From Rhodobacter sp. (GTDB lineage Bacteria > Pseudomonadota > Alphaproteobacteria > Rhodobacterales > Rhodobacteraceae), in NCBI GenBank assembly GCA_027489175.1, contig JAIYAE010000004.1, positions 124,001 to 188,000 on the forward strand: DNA of 64,000 bases, written 5' to 3'. The notes under the pieces are model-generated. The model was given only the letters and a program-made list of their open reading frames with translations. It was not told the origin of the DNA and did no database searches. The position numbers and the translations under genes were made by a program. The stretch's first letter is position 1. Each line of letters opens with the position of its first letter. Shown piece after piece: positions 51,957 through 60,124 of the stretch.

Positions 51957-52575
51957 CGATCGTCGCCTCGGTCGCGGCGCGCAGGTCGGCTTCGGACACG
52001 CCGTCGGCCAGTTCCACGATCCGCAGGCCACCGGGCACCACATCCAGCACGCCAAGGTTGGTGATGATCCGGTTGACCACCGCCTTGCCGGTCAGCGGCA
52101 GGGTGCAGGCTTTCAAGACCTTGGATTCGCCGTGCTTGGAGGTGTGGTCCATCACGACGACCACACGGCCCACACCGGCCACAAGGTCCATCGCCCCGCC
52201 CATGCCCTTGACCAGCTTGCCCGGGATCATCCAGTTGGCAAGGTCGCCTTCCTCGCTCACCTCCATCGCGCCAAGGATGGCCATGGCGATCTTGCCGCCC
52301 CGGATCATCGCGAAGGACTGGGCAGAGTCAAAATAGGCGGTCTGCGGCAGTTCGGTGATCGTCTGCTTGCCGGCGTTGATCAGGTCAGGGTCTTCCTCGC
52401 CCTCAAACGGGAAGGGGCCCATGCCCAGCATCCCGTTTTCCGACTGCAGCGTCACGTTCACCCCCGGCGGGATGTAATTCGACACCAGCGTCGGGATGCC
52501 GATGCCAAGGTTCACATAGGTGCCGTCCTGCAGTTCCTTGGCCGCGCGGGCGGCGATCTGGTTGCGGTCCCACAT
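51949..52575 (-). CDS. scoB: 3-oxoacid CoA-transferase subunit B
   Basis: 208 residues. The active-site Glu lies in [13 protein letters not shown] (Glu46), the residue that forms the CoA thioester. It takes CoA from succinyl-CoA to acetoacetate (SCOT) or a related acid. [19 protein letters not shown] is also conserved. It overlaps subunit A by one base and the small GNAT gene by eight. Whether the donor is succinyl-CoA or acetyl-CoA (AtoDA type) is not decided by sequence alone. Confidence 0.92.
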   Translation of the reverse strand: MWDRNQIAARAAKELQDGTYVNLGIGIPTLVSNYIPPGVNVTLQSENGMLGMGPFPFEGEEDPDLINAGKQTITELPQTAYFDSAQSFAMIRGGKIAMAILGAMEVSEEGDLANWMIPGKLVKGMGGAMDLVAGVGRVVVVMDHTSKHGESKVLKACTLPLTGKAVVNRIITNLGVLDVVPGGLRIVELADGVSEADLRAATEATIVG

Positions 52576-53279
52576 CAGACGGACTCCCTCTTGCGGACGG
52601 TGCGTTGTTCGATGCGCTTTTCATGCGGCCCCTGCACCAGACGGTGCACATAGATGCCGGGCAGGTGGATCGTGTCGGGGTCAAGGCTGCCGAGGGGGAC
52701 GATTTCCTCAACCTCGGCGACGCAGATCTTGCCGCAGGTGGCGGCGGGCACGTTGAAGTTGCGCGCGGTCTTGCGGAAGACGAGGTTGCCCGAGGGGTCT
52801 GCCTTCCAGGCTTTGACGATTGCCAAGTCGGCCACGATCCCACGTTCCAGAATATAGGTTTGGCCGTCGAAATCGTGATGCTCTTTGCCCTCGGCGATCA
52901 CCGTGCCGACGCCGGTCTTGGTGTAGAACCCGGGGATGCCCGCGCCACCGGCCCGCATCCGCTCGGCCAGGGTGCCTTGGGGGTTGAATTCTAGCTCCAG
53001 CTCACCCGACAAATACTGCCGCATGAATTCGGCGTTCTCGCCCACGTAGGACGAGATCATCTTCTTGACCTGCCGTGTCTCCAGCAACTGGCCCAGGCCG
53101 AACCCGTCGACGCCCGCGTTGTTTGAGGCGACCGTCAGGCCCTTGACGCCACTGTCACGGATGGCGGCGATCAGAAGTTCGGGGATACCGCACAGGCCGA
53201 ACCCCCCTGCCGCGATCATCAGGTTGTCACGCAAAAGCCCGTCAAGGGCGGCTGCGGCTGTTGGATAGACCTTGGTCAT
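52575..53279 (-). CDS. scoA: 3-oxoacid CoA-transferase subunit A
   Basis: 234 residues. [47 protein letters not shown] and [15 protein letters not shown] are the standard features of CoA-transferase subunit A. It forms the heterodimeric enzyme with ScoB that activates acetoacetate for use. AGGGGGAAATCAG precedes ATG 53279. The upstream extension of the frame is not conserved and was dropped. Confidence 0.93.
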   Translation of the reverse strand: MTKVYPTAAAALDGLLRDNLMIAAGGFGLCGIPELLIAAIRDSGVKGLTVASNNAGVDGFGLGQLLETRQVKKMISSYVGENAEFMRQYLSGELELEFNPQGTLAERMRAGGAGIPGFYTKTGVGTVIAEGKEHHDFDGQTYILERGIVADLAIVKAWKADPSGNLVFRKTARNFNVPAATCGKICVAEVEEIVPLGSLDPDTIHLPGIYVHRLVQGPHEKRIEQRTVRKRESV

Positions 53280-53426
53280 CTGATTTCCCCCTGTCGTGGT
53301 CGCCATATGGGCAACGCGATCCGGCGAAGTCAATTGCCGCATTGCGGCGTCGGGGAGGCACGCCTGTTCGGGCCGCCCGCTTTGCCCTTTTCGCGCCGGG
53401 CAAAGCCGCTATGCTGGGCCGCGCGG

Positions 53427-53512
53427 GCCCGCGTGGTGGAACGGTAGACACAGGGGACTTAAAATCCCTCGGCTGCAAGGCTATGCCGGTTCAAATCCGG
53501 CCGCGGGCACCA
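53427..53512 (+). tRNA. tRNA-Leu (TAA)
   Basis: 86 bases with encoded CCA. Acceptor GCCCGCG/CGCGGGC, anticodon loop CTTAAAA (anticodon TAA), a long variable arm (CGGCTGCAAGGCTAT) typical of class II tRNAs, T loop TTCAAAT. TATGCT twelve bases upstream may be its -10 element. Confidence 0.95.
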
Positions 53513-53532
53513 TACCCCCGATACAAGGCTGA

Positions 53533-54567
53533 TCAGGGGCGCCTGCCCCAGATCTCCACCTGGTCGCCCCCAAGCCGTGAGTTTGACAGGACCATCCCCG
53601 CCGGGGCGTAGCCGTCCAGTGCGGGCGACAGCGAGAGGCTTTGCCAGGCCGGGATCCAGGCAAGCTGAAACCCCTCAAGCGAGGCGCGGCCGGTGATCCG
53701 CTTCTGCCGTTCCCCGGCATGGGCCGCGGCAAGGGCGGGCATGTCCACCGCCGCCAGCGTGAACATAACGATGCGGGTCAGGGCGTTGTCGCAAGTCTGG
53801 CGCAGGTCAATGCCTTCTAGCCGCAGAAGGGCGACCCCCACCACCAGGGGCTGCATCGCGTGCAGCTGATAGTGCAGCGCGAGGGATCCGCGGCTCATCT
53901 CCAAGGGCAGACTGCCATCGGCATTGGCCTCGCACAGGGCGCGGCGAAAGCTGGCCTCGGCCCAGCCGATCAGGGTCTGGTCACGGACGTCAATCCCGGT
54001 GCGCAGGACCGAAAGCGCTGCCCACATCCGCAGATTGTTGCGTGCGGTGCGGGCACTGGTCTTCGGGTCGTCGAAAAAGGCCATCGTCGCTGTGGCGCGG
54101 TCCGCCAGCCAGCCGTCGATCACCTTGCTACGCGCCGGATCACGGGTCGCCAGCGGCGCTGCCAGCCCATAGGCAAAGGCCGCACCGCCAAGCCGCGACG
54201 GGATCGACTGGTTCGCGTTCAGGCTGTCCAGCTGCGACAGGGCATTGCTCGCGGCCCAGCGTTCCAGCCCCGCAAGCACGCAGTCGGCCATGAGTCGCGC
54301 CTTCTCGCCCTCACCCAGACGGGCAAGGCGCAAAGCGTCGGTCGTCTGGCGGGCCAGCACCGCCACAAAGTCATCAACCGGAGCCAGCCCCTCATTCACC
54401 CGGGCATTGGCGGCTTCATCAATCGCGGACCGGGTCTTGTCGTCTTGGGCATAGCGGCTTGGCAGATCGACGCTGATCACCGGGGCAGGGACCGTGACGC
54501 ACTGCGCAAAACCGGTGGCGACCGGCAGGCCCAGCATGGCCAAAGGCGCAAGCAAGATCGGTTTCAC
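53533..54567 (-). CDS. exported alginate-lyase-like protein (poly-lyase family)
   Basis: 344 residues. Signal MKPILLAPLAMLGLPVATGFA from a GTG at 54567; an ATG at 54600 would add an Arg-rich n-region. The rest matches the alpha/alpha-toroid alginate lyase family (PF05426): RTARNNLRMWAALSVLRTGI (N-N-x-x-x-W), RGSLALHYQLHAMQPLVVGVALL (short part: LHYQLHAMQPLV with the His and Tyr used in catalysis). It likely cleaves a uronic-acid polysaccharide in the periplasm. No other alginate gene is nearby. The neighbour to the right is the rhamnose regulon. Confidence 0.82.
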   Translation of the reverse strand: MKPILLAPLAMLGLPVATGFAQCVTVPAPVISVDLPSRYAQDDKTRSAIDEAANARVNEGLAPVDDFVAVLARQTTDALRLARLGEGEKARLMADCVLAGLERWAASNALSQLDSLNANQSIPSRLGGAAFAYGLAAPLATRDPARSKVIDGWLADRATATMAFFDDPKTSARTARNNLRMWAALSVLRTGIDVRDQTLIGWAEASFRRALCEANADGSLPLEMSRGSLALHYQLHAMQPLVVGVALLRLEGIDLRQTCDNALTRIVMFTLAAVDMPALAAAHAGERQKRITGRASLEGFQLAWIPAWQSLSLSPALDGYAPAGMVLSNSRLGGDQVEIWGRRP

Positions 54568-54684
54568 GGCATGACACCCTTGGCGGCGACGCTCGGCCAT
54601 CAGTAAAGCGCCCCGGGTCTGCCTGGTGCAACCCCCGTCCCGATCCTGACCGCCCCCGGCCAAGGGCCAGCGGTTGGCCGGGCG

Positions 54685-55929
54685 CTATCCCCGGCCCGCG
54701 ACGCTGGCCTGATAGCCCTCAAGGCCCGAAAGCAGCTCCTCGCCCACGGGCACCCCGGCGCGGGCGCAATGTTCGGCCCAGACCGCGGCAAAGGGCAGAT
54801 CGCGCGCCTCTTCGGTCAGGACCAGCCGGGCGGTGAAGTCCAGCTTCGCCTCCAGCGCCTTCAACCGGGCCTGCGGCAAAAGGAACGCCCGCAGAAGCGC
54901 CTTTTGCATGTTGCGCACCCCGATCACCCAGGCTGCCGTCCGGCTGATCGTGGCATCAAAGAAATCAAGGCCAATATGCGTGCGCGGCAGCAGGTCCGCA
55001 AAAACCAGTTCCTGTGCCATCGCCAGAAGGTCGTCGTTCTGCAACACCACATGGTCACTGTCCCACCGCACCGGGCGCGAGACGTGGAGGAGGAGGCGAT
55101 CCACCGACATTGCCACCGCAGACAGCTTGTCGGCCACGCTTTCGGTCGGGTGGAAATGCCCCATGTCCAGACACAGCGCCGTGCCCTTGCGGATGGCATA
55201 GCCAAGGTAGAATTCATGGCTGCCCACGGTCATCGATTCCACGCCGATCCCGAACAGCTTGGATTCCACCGCGTCGATCAGCTGATCCCAGGGCAAAGGT
55301 TCCGCCAGGACCGCATCCAACGACGCTTCCAGCCGCTGCCGCGCGGCCATCCGGTCGACGGGCGTATCCTTGGACCCGTCCGGCACCCAGATGTTGTTGA
55401 CGACGGGTGACCCCAACTCCCGCCCCATCCGGGCAGCGATCTGGCGGCAGCGGCGGCCATGTTCGATCCAGAAGTCACGGATGCCCGCATCGGGGTGCGA
55501 CAGGGTCAGGTTGTCGTCCGCCTTGGCATGGGCAAAGAACGTCGGGTTGAAGTCGAGGCCAAGCCCCTTGCCCTTCGCCCAGTCCACCCACGGGGTGAAA
55601 TGCTCATACTCGATCTGGTCACGGTCCGGCATCTGGTCCGTATCCATATAGCAGGCGTGCAGGTTCAGCCGGTGCTTGCCGGGAATTTGCGCAAAGGCAA
55701 AGTCCAGATCGGCGCGCAATTCATCCGCGGTGCGCGCCCGGCCCGGGTGGTTGCCCGTGGCCTGAATGCCCCCGCCCGAGGTGCCAGTTTTCCGCTCAAA
55801 CCCGCCCACGTCATCGCCCTGCCAGCAGTGCACGCTGATCGGCACCCCAGACAGCGCCGTCAGCGCGGCCTCGGTATCCACGCCCCAATCCGCGAACATC
55901 GCCTTCGCGAGGTCATAGGTTTTCGTCAT
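54685..55929 (-). CDS. rhaA: L-rhamnose isomerase (E. coli RhaA type)
   Basis: 414 residues. The metal- and sugar-binding blocks follow E. coli RhaA closely: SVHCWQGDDVGGFE, GGIQATGNHPGRAR, LGLDFNPTFFAHAKADDNLTLSH (short part: LGLDFNPTFFAH), VSRPVRWDSDHVVL, GLDFFDATISRTAAW. It converts L-rhamnose to L-rhamnulose. Rhizobial systems with the same transporter and aldolase have the other (P. stutzeri) isomerase type, so this combination is notable. ATG 55929 chosen; the extension upstream overlaps rhaD. Confidence 0.95.
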   Translation of the reverse strand: MTKTYDLAKAMFADWGVDTEAALTALSGVPISVHCWQGDDVGGFERKTGTSGGGIQATGNHPGRARTADELRADLDFAFAQIPGKHRLNLHACYMDTDQMPDRDQIEYEHFTPWVDWAKGKGLGLDFNPTFFAHAKADDNLTLSHPDAGIRDFWIEHGRRCRQIAARMGRELGSPVVNNIWVPDGSKDTPVDRMAARQRLEASLDAVLAEPLPWDQLIDAVESKLFGIGVESMTVGSHEFYLGYAIRKGTALCLDMGHFHPTESVADKLSAVAMSVDRLLLHVSRPVRWDSDHVVLQNDDLLAMAQELVFADLLPRTHIGLDFFDATISRTAAWVIGVRNMQKALLRAFLLPQARLKALEAKLDFTARLVLTEEARDLPFAAVWAEHCARAGVPVGEELLSGLEGYQASVAGRG

Positions 55930-55954
55930 CGGCCATCCCCCCAAAGCCCCCCCC

Positions 55955-58051
55955 TTAGCGGGTGAAGGCTTCCTTGTTGCCCGCATCCACGTTCAGGATA
56001 TTGCCCGTCGATTTCGCTGTCAGGTCGGAGGCGAAGAAATAGACGCCCTCGGCGATATCCTCCGGCAGCACCGAGCGTTTCAGAAGCGAGCGTTGGCGAT
56101 ACATCTCCTCCAGCCCGTCCTTGTCGGTCTTGTAGGTGCTGGCGCGCTGGTCCAGCCATTCGCCCGACCAGATCTTTGACCCCCGGAGCACCGCATCGGG
56201 ATTGACCACATTGACCCTGATCCCCGCCTCGGCCCCTTCCAGCGCCAGACAGCGGGCCAGGTGAATTTCCGCCGCCTTCGCCGTGCAATAGGCGGCGGCG
56301 TTGGGGCTGGCGGCCAGACCGTTCTTGGACGCCACAAAGATCACCGACCCGCCAATCCCTTGCGCCCGCAGCATGCGGAAGGCTGCGCGGCTGACCAGGA
56401 AATAGCCGGTGGACAGGATGTCCATGTTCCGGTTCCAAAGCGCGAGCGTGGTCTCCTCGATCGGCGCGGATGACGCGATCCCCGCGTTCGACACCAGAAT
56501 ATCCACCCCGCCAAATTCCACGGCGACGGTCGCATAGGCCGCCGCCACCTGCGCCTCATCCGTCACGTTCATCGCAACCGCGCGGACCACATCGGCCCCG
56601 TAGACCCGCGCCATGCCCGCCGCCACGTCTTGCGCGGCGGCCCCGTCAATATCGGCCAGCATCACGCAAGCCCCGTCTTTCAGCAGCCGCTCTGCCGTGG
56701 CCGACCCGATGCCCCCGGCCCCGCCAGTCACCAAGGCCACCCGCCCGGCCAGTGCCTTCGGTTTCGGCATCCGCTGCAGCTTGGCCTCTTCCAGAAGCCA
56801 GTATTCGATGTCAAAGGCCTCCTGCTCGGGCAGCCCTTGGTAGGTGGAGACCGCGCTTGCCCCGCGCATCACGTTGATCGCGTTGACGTAGAATTCGGCC
56901 GAGATGCGGGCGGTCGCCTTGTCGGCGGCAAAGGTGATCATGCCCACGCCCGGCACCAGATAGACCACGGCATTCGGGTCGCGCAGGGCAGGGCTGTCGG
57001 CGTGTTTGCAGCGGTCGTAATAGGCCGCGTAACCGGCGCGGTAGGCGTCTACCGCGGCGGGAAGGCTGGCAAGTGTCGCCTCAAGGTCGGGCTTGGCGGG
57101 ATCAAAATCGACCACCAAAGGCGCAATCTTGGTGCGCAGGAAATGATCGGGGCAGGATGTGCCCATCGGCGCGAGCGTCCCCAGCATGGCCGACCCCACA
57201 AACTCCAGCACCTCAGGGCTGTCGTCAAAGTGCCCCACCTTGTGCCGGTCCTTGCTGATCAGCCCGCGAATCGCCGGCATCAACCGCGCCGCCAAGTCCC
57301 GCCGTTGGCCTGCGTCCAGCGTCGGGCGCGCGGCCCCGCCAAAGGCCGGCTTGCCCGCCGACCGCGCCGCCAGCCAGTCCGCTGCGGTGTTGATCACCTC
57401 AAGCGTGGTAAGGTAGCAGTCCTTCGCGTCATCAGCCCAGGTAAAGAGGCCATGGCTTTCCAGCACTGCGCCGCGCATCTGCGGGTTTTCCACGGCCAGC
57501 TTGTTCAGCCACAGCCCCAACTCAAACCCCGGACGTTTCCACGGCAGCCAGCCGATGCTGTCGCCAAACACCTCAGCCGTCAGCGCCTTGGAGTTCACCG
57601 ATGCTGCAAGTGCAATGATCGCGTCGGAATGGACATGGTCGACATGTTTGCGCGGCACATAGGCGTGCAAGGGCGTGTCGATGCTGGCCGCGCGCGGGTT
57701 CAGGTTGAAGGTGCAATGGGGCAGGTAGCCGACCATCTCATCTTCATGCGCCACCCCCCGGTAAAGACCGCGCAACGCCTCGACCTTTTCCATGTAAAGC
57801 GTTGAAAATCCGTCCATCTTCATGGACCCGATATCCCCGCCCGACCCCTTGACCCACAAGACCTCAACCATCTGTCCGGTCAGGGGATCACGCTCCATCA
57901 CCTTGGCGCTGGTATTGCCGCCGCCGAAGTTTGTCACCCGCTTGTCAGACCCCAGAAGGTTTGACCGGTACAAAAGCTTTTCCGACTCGGTCATGCTGCC
58001 AGCGCGGGCGTCATCCCACAGATTTTTCAGGTGATTTTCCCGCGCCGCCAT
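55955..58051 (-). CDS. rhaD: bifunctional rhamnulose-1-phosphate aldolase/lactaldehyde dehydrogenase (RhaD/RhaEW)
   Basis: 698 residues, two fused enzymes. The class II aldolase part (about 1-420; TNFGGGNTSAKV, YVPRKHVDHVHSDAII with the zinc His residues, LESHGLFTW) splits L-rhamnulose-1-phosphate to DHAP and L-lactaldehyde. The C-terminal SDR part (about 430-698; VALVTGGAGGIGSATAE, LVSNAGIASSAP, YCTAKAAEI with the YxxxK pair) oxidises lactaldehyde to lactate. It is the first gene of the left arm of the regulon; rhaA follows after 25 bases. Confidence 0.95.
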   Translation of the reverse strand: MAARENHLKNLWDDARAGSMTESEKLLYRSNLLGSDKRVTNFGGGNTSAKVMERDPLTGQMVEVLWVKGSGGDIGSMKMDGFSTLYMEKVEALRGLYRGVAHEDEMVGYLPHCTFNLNPRAASIDTPLHAYVPRKHVDHVHSDAIIALAASVNSKALTAEVFGDSIGWLPWKRPGFELGLWLNKLAVENPQMRGAVLESHGLFTWADDAKDCYLTTLEVINTAADWLAARSAGKPAFGGAARPTLDAGQRRDLAARLMPAIRGLISKDRHKVGHFDDSPEVLEFVGSAMLGTLAPMGTSCPDHFLRTKIAPLVVDFDPAKPDLEATLASLPAAVDAYRAGYAAYYDRCKHADSPALRDPNAVVYLVPGVGMITFAADKATARISAEFYVNAINVMRGASAVSTYQGLPEQEAFDIEYWLLEEAKLQRMPKPKALAGRVALVTGGAGGIGSATAERLLKDGACVMLADIDGAAAQDVAAGMARVYGADVVRAVAMNVTDEAQVAAAYATVAVEFGGVDILVSNAGIASSAPIEETTLALWNRNMDILSTGYFLVSRAAFRMLRAQGIGGSVIFVASKNGLAASPNAAAYCTAKAAEIHLARCLALEGAEAGIRVNVVNPDAVLRGSKIWSGEWLDQRASTYKTDKDGLEEMYRQRSLLKRSVLPEDIAEGVYFFASDLTAKSTGNILNVDAGNKEAFTR

Positions 58052-58101
58052 GGTGCCCCCCGTTTCATTGCCTCTGAAACTGCGCCGAAACCACCCTTGA
58101 A

Positions 58102-58121
58102 GTCAATCACAACCAATCATC
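58102..58121. promoter_or_regulatory. left operator element of the rha divergent promoter
   Basis: On the minus strand it reads GATGATTGGTTGTGATTGAC: two TGATTG words, 10 bases apart. It mirrors the right element at 58153-58172. Candidate RhaR-binding site. Confidence 0.7.
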
Positions 58122-58152
58122 TTCAAACATGCTGCAGTGCAGAACCGCAGAT

Positions 58153-58172
58153 AATGATTGAAAATGATTGAC
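58153..58172. promoter_or_regulatory. right operator element of the rha divergent promoter
   Basis: AATGATTGAAAATGATTGAC on the plus strand: two TGATTG words, 10 bases apart. Centre to centre it lies 51 bases from the left element, about five helical turns, suited to looping by a DeoR-type repressor. Confidence 0.7.
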
Positions 58173-58213
58173 AGCGCGCGATTCTGGTGGATGCTGAAGG
58201 GCAGGGGGACCAC

Positions 58214-59038
58214 ATGCACGAAACCGAACGCCACCGGATCATCCTGTCGACCGTCGAAGGGCGGCCCGTGGTCAATGTGGCCGATCTGGTCACCCTTACC
58301 GGGGCCAGCGAGGCGACGATCCGGCGCGATATCGCGGCGCTGCATGTCCAGAAGAAACTCCGCCGGGTACGGGGCGGGGCCGAGTCGATCTCACCCCCGC
58401 AGTTCGTCAGCATCAACGCCCGGCCGTTCAGCGTGAACGAAGGTCTGCGCCTGGCCGAAAAGCGCGCCATCGCCCGTGCAGCCGTGGAAATGTGCAGCGA
58501 TGGTGAGGCGATCATCATCAACGGCGGCACCACGACGTTCCAGATGGTCCACTTGCTGACCGCCAAGCGGATGCAGGTTTTCACCAACAGCTTTCCCATC
58601 GCGGAACACCTGCTGAAACACTCAAAAAACACCGTTTTCCTGCCTGCAGGTGCCATTTACCGCGAACAGAACATCATCCTGTCGCCCTTTGATGAGGATG
58701 GCAGCCGCACCTTCTATGCCAACCGCATGTTCATGGGCTGCCGTGGCCTTGGCCCCCTTGGCCTGATGGAGGGCGACCCGATGCTGGTGCAGGCCGAACA
58801 GAAGCTGATCGGTCAGGCGGATGAACTGGTAGTGCTGGCCGACAGCACGAAATTTGCCGCCCGCTCCAGCCTGCTTCTCTGCCCGCTGGCCCGGATCAGC
58901 ACCGTCATCACCGATGACGGCATCGACGACCGCGCCGCTGCGATGCTCGAATCCGCCGGGGTCCGGCTGATCGTGGCGCGGACCGGGGCGGCAGACCGAA
59001 CCGCCGACGTGACGGAGGACCGCGCAGGCGACGCCTGA
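58214..59038 (+). CDS. rhaR: DeoR-family regulator of rhamnose use (RhaR)
   Basis: 274 residues from ATG 58214 after AGGGGGACCAC. N-terminal DeoR HTH (about 1-60; ILSTVEGRPVVNVADLVTLTGASEATIRRDI, short part: LVTLTGASEATIRRDI), then the phosphosugar-binding DeoR_C domain (IINGGTTTFQMVHLL, LADSTKF). By family and position it represses both arms of the regulon until rhamnose or a phosphorylated product appears. It is not of the AraC type found in E. coli. Confidence 0.93.
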   Translation: MHETERHRIILSTVEGRPVVNVADLVTLTGASEATIRRDIAALHVQKKLRRVRGGAESISPPQFVSINARPFSVNEGLRLAEKRAIARAAVEMCSDGEAIIINGGTTTFQMVHLLTAKRMQVFTNSFPIAEHLLKHSKNTVFLPAGAIYREQNIILSPFDEDGSRTFYANRMFMGCRGLGPLGLMEGDPMLVQAEQKLIGQADELVVLADSTKFAARSSLLLCPLARISTVITDDGIDDRAAAMLESAGVRLIVARTGAADRTADVTEDRAGDA

Positions 59039-59075
59039 CGCGACAAGACAAAAACGCTCATAGGGAGGAACAATC

Positions 59076-60068
59076 ATGAGCATCTGGAAGAAGGCACTGA
59101 CCACCGCCGCAGTGGCAACGGCCCTGATGGCCAACGCCGCCGCGGCCGAAGACGTGAAGATCGCCATCCTGGTCAAGGCGCTGGGCATCGGCTTCTTTGA
59201 AGCCGCCGCCAAGGGCGCGGAAGAGGCAGCCGCCGAACTCGGCGATGTGGAGATCATCTACACCGGCCCGACCAGCACCACCGCCGAAGGCCAGATCGAG
59301 GTGATCAACGCCCTGATCGCGCAAGGCGTGGACGCGATCGCCATTTCCGCCAACGACCCCGACGCTGTTTCTCCCGCCCTGCAAAAGGCGATGGAGCGGG
59401 GGATCACCGTCATCTCCTGGGATTCGGGCGTCGCGAAAGAGGGCCGCCTGATGCACCTCAACCCCTCGTCCAGCGCGCTGATCGGCAACACGATCATCAA
59501 GCTGGCCGCTGACCACCTGCCCGAAGGCGGCGATGTGGCGATCCTGTCGGCCACCTCCACCTCGACCAACCAGAACATCTGGATCGAGGAGGCGACGAAG
59601 GTCCTGCCGAACTATCCGGGCATCAACCTTGTTGCCACCGTCTATGGCGATGACCTTGCCGACAAATCCTACCGGGAAGCGCAGGGCCTCATCGCCACCT
59701 ACCCGAACCTGAAAGCCATCATCGCGCCGACCACGGTTGGCATTTTGGCCGCAAGCCAGGCGGTGACGGATGCGGGCAAGATCGGCCAGATCAACGTCAC
59801 GGGCCTGGGTCTGCCGTCTGAAATGGCGGGCGCGGTGGAATCTGGTGCCACCACCAGCTTCGCGATCTGGAACCCGATCGACCTTGGCTACGCCGCCACG
59901 ATGATCGCCTACAACCTGAACAAGGGCACCGCCAAAGCGGAACCCGGCGCGTCGATCCCAATGGGCCGCATGGGTGCAGCGGTTCTGGACGAAAACAACG
60001 AAGCGGCCATGTCGGACCCCTTCACCTATGACAAGTCGAACATCGAACAGTTCAAGTCGATCTTCTGA
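59076..60068 (+). CDS. rhaS: rhamnose ABC transporter, periplasmic substrate-binding protein
   Basis: 330 residues. Signal peptide (MSIWKKALTTAAVATALMA) and a Peripla_BP_4 fold: VKIAILVKALGIGFFEAAAKG, ANDPDAVSPALQKAMERGI and IWNPIDLGYAATMIAY. Binds L-rhamnose in the periplasm and hands it to RhaPQ. GGGAGGA before ATG gives strong translation. A 10-bp hairpin just after the stop can stabilise its mRNA above that of the downstream transporter genes. Confidence 0.94.
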   Translation: MSIWKKALTTAAVATALMANAAAAEDVKIAILVKALGIGFFEAAAKGAEEAAAELGDVEIIYTGPTSTTAEGQIEVINALIAQGVDAIAISANDPDAVSPALQKAMERGITVISWDSGVAKEGRLMHLNPSSSALIGNTIIKLAADHLPEGGDVAILSATSTSTNQNIWIEEATKVLPNYPGINLVATVYGDDLADKSYREAQGLIATYPNLKAIIAPTTVGILAASQAVTDAGKIGQINVTGLGLPSEMAGAVESGATTSFAIWNPIDLGYAATMIAYNLNKGTAKAEPGASIPMGRMGAAVLDENNEAAMSDPFTYDKSNIEQFKSIF

Positions 60069-60075
60069 TCTGCCA

Positions 60076-60102
60076 GCCCCGGCCGTTCCTTTCGGCCGGG
60101 GC
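60076..60102 (+). terminator. intercistronic hairpin between rhaS and rhaT
   Basis: GCCCCGGCCG / CGGCCGGGGC with a 7-base loop, then ACTTTTCCC. Probably a partial terminator or 3'-end stabiliser that favours the binding protein. Confidence 0.75.
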
Positions 60103-60124
60103 ACTTTTCCCACAAGGACAGCCC

